This document shows, piece by piece, positions 32,979 through 35,609 of a stretch of DNA of 35,609 nt; position 1 is the stretch's first letter; every line of letters starts with the position of its first letter. The notes beneath the pieces were generated by a model. The model worked only from the letters and a program-made list of their open reading frames with translations. It had not been told where the DNA came from and made no database searches. Source of the stretch: Oscillospiraceae bacterium Zagget6 (lineage in GTDB: Bacteria > Bacillota > Clostridia > Oscillospirales > Oscillospiraceae); assembly GCA_001941075.1 (NCBI GenBank), contig MSHH01000008.1, positions 1 to 35,609 on the forward strand, written 5' to 3'. The translations under genes were made by a program, and so were the position numbers.

Positions 32979-33846
32979 AGAGCTGCTGCAAGAGTCAAGG
33001 GGCGCAGCGCAGGGAGCGCAGCGGAAGTGCCGCTCGACGGCAGAAGTACCCCTTGAGGGTACAGGGAGGGGCAAAGCCCCGGAAGTACCCCTTGAGGGTA
33101 AAACCGGAAAACGACATGGGAATTCCCGGCGCAGCGCCTTTGATTACATTTTGGGAGACGGGACCCCCTTTGCTGTTGACGAGGCATATAAGGCGCTGCG
33201 AACAAACGTGATTTTTTCTCTGCCCGGCGACGGCTCCAAGGTCATTGGTATCACCAGCTCGGCCAGCGGCGAGGGAAAGAGCACGGCAATCCTCAACCTG
33301 GCCATCGCCTTCGGGCAAATCGAAAATAAGGTGTTGCTCATCGACTGCGACCTGCGGCTGCCAACGATTGCGGAGAAGCTGGGGATCAAAGGGACCCCCG
33401 GCCTCAGCGATTTGCTGGTGGGCAGAAGCTGCCCCATTCGGCAGTTGACGGACGTCGGCATTTGCGTGCTTCCCTCCGGCACACTGCCGCCAGACGCGAC
33501 GACGCTGCTGTCCTCCGCTAAAATGGGCGAACTGCTGGCAGAAGCGCGCAAACACTTCGACTATATCTTTCTCGACCTGCCCCCTGTCACCACCGTCGCA
33601 GACGCCGCCATCCTCGCAAAACACGTGGACGGCTTCCTCCTCGCCATCAAACACCGTGGCTCCCGCTATGGCGCCATTGCTCATATGCTGGAGCAGCTCG
33701 CCCTCGCCGACGCAAACGTGCTGGGCTATGTCTACACCAACGCTCAGGAGGGCGGCGGTCACTACCGGCATTATGGCTACGGGTACGGCTATGGCTATGG
33801 CCGCAGCTACGAAAAAAGTCGTTCAAACGATCATTCCCCCGCGTGA
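32959..33846 (+). CDS. CpsD/CapB-type tyrosine protein kinase
   Basis: 295 residues. Bacterial tyrosine (BY) kinase with Walker A SASGEGKST (Lys107), Walker A' VLLIDCDLRLP, and Walker B YIFLDLPP, then a C-terminal Tyr/Gly cluster (HYRHYGYGYGYGYGRSY) that is autophosphorylated. It pairs with the upstream Wzz adaptor to control polysaccharide synthesis. Residues about 22-48, between the start and the kinase domain, are encoded by three copies of the palindromic repeat, giving EVPLEG twice (29-34 and 42-47); this linker is not part of the family. No phosphatase (CpsB/YwqE) or glycosyltransferase follows. The ATG at 32959 has an AGGGAGGG site. Confidence 0.92.
   Translation: MSITLDRELLQESRGAAQGAQRKCRSTAEVPLEGTGRGKAPEVPLEGKTGKRHGNSRRSAFDYILGDGTPFAVDEAYKALRTNVIFSLPGDGSKVIGITSSASGEGKSTAILNLAIAFGQIENKVLLIDCDLRLPTIAEKLGIKGTPGLSDLLVGRSCPIRQLTDVGICVLPSGTLPPDATTLLSSAKMGELLAEARKHFDYIFLDLPPVTTVADAAILAKHVDGFLLAIKHRGSRYGAIAHMLEQLALADANVLGYVYTNAQEGGGHYRHYGYGYGYGYGRSYEKSRSNDHSPA
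33023..33100 (+). repeat. Three palindromic repeat copies inside the CpsD reading frame
   Basis: Copies 3 (33023-33042), 4 (33043-33062) and 5 (33081-33100) have stems TGCCG/CGGCA, GTACCC/GGGTAC and TACCC/GGGTA around CTCGA or CTTGA loops. A further stem, GGGGC/GCCCC, lies between copies 4 and 5. All keep the kinase frame open. Confidence 0.75.
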
Positions 33847-33888
33847 CCGGTCCCCCGGACCGGCGCTCAAAAAAACCAATATCGTTCC

Positions 33889-33960
33889 GGCCCGGCTGGT
33901 CGCTTTCCCGGTGTGTTTCACATCACACATCCGAGGAGCGGTCAGCCGGGTCCTTTGTTT
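33889..33960 (+). terminator. Structured terminator after CpsD
   Basis: CCCGGCTG (33891-33898) pairs with CAGCCGGG (33943-33950), with partial extension, and is followed by TCCTTTGTTT. A nested stem GTGTG/CACAC lies in the loop. Just upstream, CCGGTCC/GGACCGG (33848-33864) forms another stem without a T run. Confidence 0.65.
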
Positions 33961-33987
33961 TCTACCGGAGAATTGCGTATAAATCCG

Positions 33988-34016
33988 TTGCTTTTCGGAA
34001 AAGCAGACGATACCAT
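33988..34016 (+). promoter_or_regulatory. Promoter candidate for the recombinase
   Basis: TTGCTT (33988-33993) and TACCAT (34011-34016) are separated by 17 nt; both differ from consensus at two positions. It lies after the terminator and about 80 nt before the recombinase ATG. No other feature is seen in this gap. Confidence 0.45.
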
Positions 34017-34094
34017 ATCCTTTACAGGCGCCCGCAGAGCTGTTCAAACCAGGAGGCTGCGGGAAACGCAAGTCTATGGAAAGAAGGCAAACAA

Positions 34095-35609
34095 ATGAGA
34101 ACAGAAAGAAACCCGAAACAGGTCGAAGATCAAAGGGTCTACCGGACGGCCCTCTATCTGCGCCTCTCCCGCGAGGACGGCGACAGAGGCGAGAGCGATT
34201 CCATCGCCAACCAGCGAAAGCTCCTCCAGGACTATCTGAAAGGCAAAAGCGAGTTCCTCCTGACAGGGGAATATGTGGACGACGGCTGGAGCGGCTCCAA
34301 TTTTGACCGACCTGGCTGGCGGCAACTCTACCGGGAGCTGGAGCAGGGCGTGGTCAACTGCGTGGTCGTGAAAGACCTGTCCCGCTTTGGCAGAAATTAC
34401 ATCGAGGTGGGCCGCTATCTTCAGGTGCTGTTCCCAATGATGGGGGTGCGGATGGTGGCCGTCAATGACGGCTACGACTCCCTGAACGACTGGCGGAACG
34501 GGGACGCACTGCTGGTGCCCATGAAGAACCTCATCAACGATCTCTACTGCCAGGACATCTCCCAAAAGGTCGCCACCCAGCTGGCCACCCTGCGCAAACG
34601 GGGAGAATGGGTTTCCGCCTTTGTGCCCTACGGCTACCAAAAGAACCCCTGTGACCACAGAAAGCTGGTGGTGGACGGCGACGCCGCCGCAAACGTGCAG
34701 CAGATTTTTCAATGGAAGCTGGAGGGGTATAGCAACCGGGGCATCGCAGACCGGCTGAATGGGCAGGGGGTTCTCTCCCCTTACGAGTACCAGACGGCGC
34801 AGGGCAGCCACGTGGCGGGCAACTTCAAACGCCACGACAAGGCAACGTGGTCCAGCGGCAGCGTGTACAGCGTCCTGCACAACGAGTGTTATACGGGGAC
34901 GATGGTGCAGGGCAAGTGGAAAAAGCGCAGTTATCGCTCCAAGGAGCTGATTCTCCTGCCGAGAGAGGAGTGGATCAGAGTGGAAAACACCCATGAGACC
35001 ATTGTGGACACGACGCTGTTCACGCTGGTGCAGGAGGTCATGAAAAAGGAAACCAGGACAGCCGGAGGCAAAGATCGTGTGCATTTGCTCTCCGGCTTTT
35101 TATTCTGCGGAGCCTGCGGCAGACAACTGACCATGCAGTCGTCCTACTACAAGGGCAAAAAGTACAGCTATTACACCTGTAAGGACTGCCGCGACGGGAG
35201 CAAAAGAACCAAGCGCGTCAGTGAGCAAAAGGCTTGCGCGGCGATTTTGGCGTCCATTCGGGAGATGGCGGAAACCGCCGCACAGGTGGAGGCGCTGGCG
35301 GCAGAGGTTGGTCCGCTGCCGGAGCAGGGAACGCTGGTCCAAAAACTCGATGGGCAGCTGGTACAGCTTCAGGACGAGCTGGAGCGCTACGTCACGCTCA
35401 AAGACGGGCTTTATCAGGATTACGTCTCCGGTCTCCTGAGCAGAGAGGAGTACAGAGACTATGCACAGCTTTACAGCGACAGGATCAAACGCGCAAAGGA
35501 ATCGCTGCGGTCTGTGGCAGAGGAACGCAGGCATCTGGTCAGCGCCTGCCGGGAGGCCAGGTGGATAGCGGACTTCAAGCCCTGCCGGAACCTGCCGAAT
35601 CTGACGCGG
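34095..35609 (+). CDS. Large serine recombinase (partial, cut by window end)
   Basis: 505 codons visible; the frame runs off the window end without a stop. The N-terminal resolvase domain has YLRLSRED with nucleophile Ser25, DSIANQR, and DLSRFGRNYIEVGRYL. The recombinase domain follows (about 160-300, with FVPYGYQKNP and SNRGIADRLNGQG), then a zinc ribbon with Cys338/Cys341 and Cys362/Cys365, and a coiled-coil C-terminal segment (LVQKLDGQLVQLQDELERY). This layout is that of TnpX/TndX and phage-type integrases of Clostridia. Start ATG 34095 has a GAAAGAAGG site. It suggests a conjugative or mobilizable element at this border; attachment sites were not identified. Confidence 0.9.
   Translation, partial: MRTERNPKQVEDQRVYRTALYLRLSREDGDRGESDSIANQRKLLQDYLKGKSEFLLTGEYVDDGWSGSNFDRPGWRQLYRELEQGVVNCVVVKDLSRFGRNYIEVGRYLQVLFPMMGVRMVAVNDGYDSLNDWRNGDALLVPMKNLINDLYCQDISQKVATQLATLRKRGEWVSAFVPYGYQKNPCDHRKLVVDGDAAANVQQIFQWKLEGYSNRGIADRLNGQGVLSPYEYQTAQGSHVAGNFKRHDKATWSSGSVYSVLHNECYTGTMVQGKWKKRSYRSKELILLPREEWIRVENTHETIVDTTLFTLVQEVMKKETRTAGGKDRVHLLSGFLFCGACGRQLTMQSSYYKGKKYSYYTCKDCRDGSKRTKRVSEQKACAAILASIREMAETAAQVEALAAEVGPLPEQGTLVQKLDGQLVQLQDELERYVTLKDGLYQDYVSGLLSREEYRDYAQLYSDRIKRAKESLRSVAEERRHLVSACREARWIADFKPCRNLPNLTR

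Noticed and set aside
27261-33884. Shared 10-mer ACCAATATCG at 27261-27270 and 33875-33884 as possible element ends
   Set aside because: Hundreds of 10-mer pairs are expected by chance in a window of this size, and the flanks do not match.
1-35609. CRISPR array, tRNA or rRNA genes
   Set aside because: No regularly spaced direct repeats and no cloverleaf or rRNA-like sequence were seen. The short palindromic repeats are too few and irregular in spacing for an array.

Overview
The window looks like chromosomal DNA of a GC-rich, endospore-forming Clostridia member, most likely Oscillospiraceae (a relative of Flavonifractor, Lawsonibacter or Oscillibacter). The pointers are the tig-clpP-clpX-lon-engB order, a SpoIVFA-like/SpoIVFB pair, a PurO-type IMP cyclohydrolase beside a stand-alone AICAR formyltransferase, and the TIGR03960/DUF2344 pair. 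The genus is inferred from gene content only.

Region 1 (1-7774, + strand) is de novo purine synthesis: the 3' end of purF, then purM, purN, a DUF1796-like gene of unknown role, purO and purH (formyltransferase domain only), closed by a terminator at 5189-5216. A sugar O-acetyltransferase, a dCMP-deaminase-family gene and purD follow, up to a terminator at 7744-7774 shared with the opposing genes.

Region 2 (7781-20982, - strand) is housekeeping. Read in the transcribed direction it runs rplS, rbgA, rnhB, yraN, an M19 dipeptidase, thrC, a metallophosphoesterase, then the proteostasis set tig, clpP, clpX, lon, engB, and last an S51-like peptidase. Start/stop overlaps are frequent. The best promoter in the region precedes rplS.

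Region 3 (21050-24852, + strand) has a SpoIVFA-like protein with the SpoIVFB M50 protease, then a TIGR03960 radical SAM protein and its DUF2344 partner. An interspersed repeat lies between the last two genes, and a second copy lies before purH.

Region 4 (24997-35609, + strand) is the accessory part and the most interesting. A LytTR response regulator and GHKL histidine kinase are followed by a promoter with two LytTR-type 9-mers just upstream of its -35 box. The operon from there encodes a degenerate receiver-like protein, a 50-residue ORF, a PqqD-like peptide-recognition protein, an HprK-like kinase, an S24/S26-like protease domain fused to an ABC exporter, a membrane-anchored extracytoplasmic protein, a Wzz-like chain-length regulator and a CpsD/CapB tyrosine kinase. 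Short palindromic repeats with compensating stem changes lie before wzz and inside the kinase reading frame. A structured terminator and a large serine recombinase, cut by the window end, follow. I read this as a quorum- or signal-controlled peptide maturation/export system joined to an exopolysaccharide control module, beside a mobile-element recombinase. That reading is inference; the individual domains and gene order are seen directly.
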